Origin: Flavobacterium piscis
GTDB lineage: Bacteria; Bacteroidota; Bacteroidia; Flavobacteriales; Flavobacteriaceae
Length of the DNA stretch: 64,000 nt
Reading direction: 5' to 3'
Assembly (NCBI RefSeq): GCF_001686925.1
Contig: NZ_LVEN01000010.1
Coordinates: 124,001-188,000, forward strand
A program made the position numbers and the translations under genes. The notes beneath the pieces are model-generated. The model had not been told where the DNA came from. It saw nothing but the letters and a program-made list of their open reading frames with translations, and did not search any database. This document shows positions 62,600-64,000 of the stretch, piece by piece (position 1 is the first letter of the stretch; the number at the start of each line of letters is the position of its first letter).

Positions 62600-62728
62600 A
62601 TTAAGATTCTAAGGTTCTGAGAAGCTAAGTTGCTAAGATTTCTAAACCTTTGTGTCAATTCCTAACGAGATTGCTTCGTTCCTCGCAACGACAAAACTTT
62701 GTGTCTTAGCGCCTTCGTGGCAACCAAA
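62600..62728. repeat. composite repeat remnant (CTAAG / GTCATTGCGAGG / GCCACGAA words)
   Basis: Contains AGATTCTAAGGTTCTGAG, GATTGCTTCGTTCCTCGCAACGACAA and CTTAGCGCCTTCGTGGCAAC in a row: three dispersed repeat words of this window side by side. Confidence 0.5.
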
Positions 62729-62817
62729 ACAAATAAGAAAACTTTAATAAATCAACTATACGCCACTTCTGTAAAAATCACTATTTTTGAAATCCGAAGT
62801 TCAAAACTCACATTATT

Positions 62818-64000
62818 ATGAAATATCATCAAATAAACAGCGCTCTTTTTGTAAAAAATCGCAAAAAATTCACGGCAGAAATGAAACCTAACAGTGTTGC
62901 CGTTTTTAACTCAAATGACATTTATCCGGTTAGTGCTGATAGTACTTTGCCGTTTGCGCAGCACAGAGATATTTTTTATCTAAGCGGGGTAGATCAGGAA
63001 GAAAGTATTTTGCTTTTGTTTCCGGATGCGCCTTACGAGAACCAAAAAGAGATTCTTTTCCTGAAAGAAACCAACGATCATATCGCGGTTTGGGAAGGTG
63101 AAAAATTAAGTAAAGAACGCGCATTTCAGGTTTCTGGAATTAGAACTGTTTATTGGTTGCAGGATTTTCATAAAGTTTTGAACGAAATGATGACGTATGC
63201 TGATACGATGTACATTAATACTAACGAACATTATCGCGCCTCTGTTGAAACTGAAACCCGCGAAGCTCGTTTTATAAAATGGTGGAAAGAACGTTATCCG
63301 GCTCATAACGTTGCTAAAAGCAATCCAATTTTGCAACGTATTCGTTCTATAAAAGAAAGCGAAGAAATCGATTTGATCCAAAAAGCGTGTGATATTACTG
63401 AGAAAGGTTTTCGTAGATTATTGCCATTTGTAAAACCAAATGTTACGGAATATGAAATTGAAGCCGAATTGATTCACGAATTTGTTCGTAACCGTTCTAA
63501 AGGTTTTGCTTATACGCCAATTATTGCTTCGGGAAATAATGCAAACGTTCTACATTATATCGAAAACAATCAGCAATGTAAAGCCGGAGATTTGATTTTA
63601 TTGGATGTTGCGGCTGAATATGCTAATTATTCCAGCGATATGACAAGAACAATTCCGGTTTCAGGAAAATATTCTGAAAGACAAAAAGCGGTTTACAATG
63701 CTGTTTTGAATGTGAAAAATGAAGCTACAAAAATGCTGACTCCTGGAACGCTTTGGAAACAATATCATATTGAAGTAGGTAAAATCATGACATCTGAATT
63801 ATTAGGTTTGGGCTTATTAGACAAAGCCGATGTTCAGAACGAAAATCCGGAATGGCCAGCGTACAAAAAATATTTCATGCACGGAACTTCTCACCACATG
63901 GGACTTGACACGCACGATTACGGATTACTTCACGAACCTATGAAAGCCAATATGGTTTTTACGGTTGAACCAGGAATTTATATTCCGGCAGAAGGTTTCG
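62818..64000 (+). CDS. pepP: Xaa-Pro aminopeptidase (3' truncated by window end)
   Basis: 394 codons are visible and the frame is open at the right edge. It releases N-terminal residues from X-Pro peptides. The N-terminal aminopeptidase-P domain (1-170) starts MKYHQINSALFVKNRKKF and contains FAQHRDIFYLSGVDQEES. The C-terminal pita-bread metal site is seen in LILLDVAAEY (Asp), NYSSDMTRTIPV (Asp), HGTSHHMGLDTHD (His) and FTVEPGIYIP (Glu). The second metal Glu lies beyond the window. Cytoplasmic, no signal peptide. Confidence 0.94.
   Translation, partial: MKYHQINSALFVKNRKKFTAEMKPNSVAVFNSNDIYPVSADSTLPFAQHRDIFYLSGVDQEESILLLFPDAPYENQKEILFLKETNDHIAVWEGEKLSKERAFQVSGIRTVYWLQDFHKVLNEMMTYADTMYINTNEHYRASVETETREARFIKWWKERYPAHNVAKSNPILQRIRSIKESEEIDLIQKACDITEKGFRRLLPFVKPNVTEYEIEAELIHEFVRNRSKGFAYTPIIASGNNANVLHYIENNQQCKAGDLILLDVAAEYANYSSDMTRTIPVSGKYSERQKAVYNAVLNVKNEATKMLTPGTLWKQYHIEVGKIMTSELLGLGLLDKADVQNENPEWPAYKKYFMHGTSHHMGLDTHDYGLLHEPMKANMVFTVEPGIYIPAEGF

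Noticed and set aside
63106..63381. Minus-strand frames inside pepP
   Set aside because: Antisense shadows of the aminopeptidase coding sequence.

Overview
The window looks like chromosome of a Flavobacterium or a close relative (Flavobacteriaceae, Bacteroidota). It is AT-rich. Several upstream regions carry the Bacteroidota -7 box TANNTTTG, and start sites are AT-rich without clear Shine-Dalgarno motifs. Housekeeping proteins are of Bacteroidota type: a di-haem SdhC with large SdhA, AsnRS, and a pdxA-DUF177-rpmF-fabH-accB-accC cluster. Intergenic gaps hold several families of inverted repeats. No rRNA operon, CRISPR array, prophage or complete large mobile element was seen.

Layout. 1-6.1 kb: 3' part of an RND/MMPL exporter, an AT-rich secreted hypothetical, asnS, a GxxExxY nuclease-fold gene bracketed by inverted repeats, and rpoN. 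6.1-6.8 kb: a tandem array of about 240-bp units, each made of a REP-like element, a terminator and a copy of a gene tail. 6.8-19.0 kb: an anchored protein, tdk, a Glu-rich protein, rsmI, a HopJ-family gene, the recJ-MFS-hydrolase operon, a seven-haem cytochrome c lipoprotein, a LpxH-like phosphatase, queD, a 58-residue membrane protein, an enoyl-CoA hydratase-like gene and tRNA-Ala(GGC). 19-24.4 kb: lineage-specific envelope proteins, one with an HExxH zinc-protease motif. 24.6-26.2 kb: a Y1/RAYT-type transposase tightly bracketed by REP hairpins, followed by an alternating forward/reverse REP array. 26.2-32.5 kb: a membrane hypothetical, a FAD oxidoreductase-mtgA-lpxR-like operon, and an S9 peptidase. 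32.7-38.3 kb: a hybrid histidine kinase converging on a sigma-54-dependent response regulator, next to five tandem PepSY-like secreted paralogues. 38.7-44.7 kb: fatty-acid initiation, rpmF and pdxA, with ribE divergent. 45-52.5 kb: tRNA(CAU), methylmalonyl-CoA epimerase, large envelope proteins, a Big_5 lipoprotein, an omega-amidase and a DeoR regulator. 52.6-57.8 kb: sdhCAB and HMG-CoA synthase. 58-64 kb: small membrane genes, a LytTR regulator, two GNATs, a DUF4116-like repeat protein, and the start of pepP, truncated by the window end.

How the parts fit. rpoN and the NtrC-type regulator form a sigma-54 module. The hybrid kinase could relay phosphate (H332 to D618 to H759) to that regulator's D52. 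The five PepSY-like proteins beside it are plausible envelope-facing partners or targets, but this rests on adjacency only. Central metabolism is represented by succinate dehydrogenase, acetyl-CoA carboxylase subunits with FabH, HMG-CoA synthase (mevalonate route) and methylmalonyl-CoA epimerase.

The most unusual content is non-coding: (1) a RAYT-REP locus with four alternating REP pairs; (2) a second, unrelated REP-like family in a tandem array that also copied the 3' end and terminator of the neighbouring gene; (3) a structured element present four times (about 2.3, 21.1, 23.9 and 62.5 kb) that looks like a small RNA family; (4) a dispersed inverted-repeat family built on GCCACGAA.
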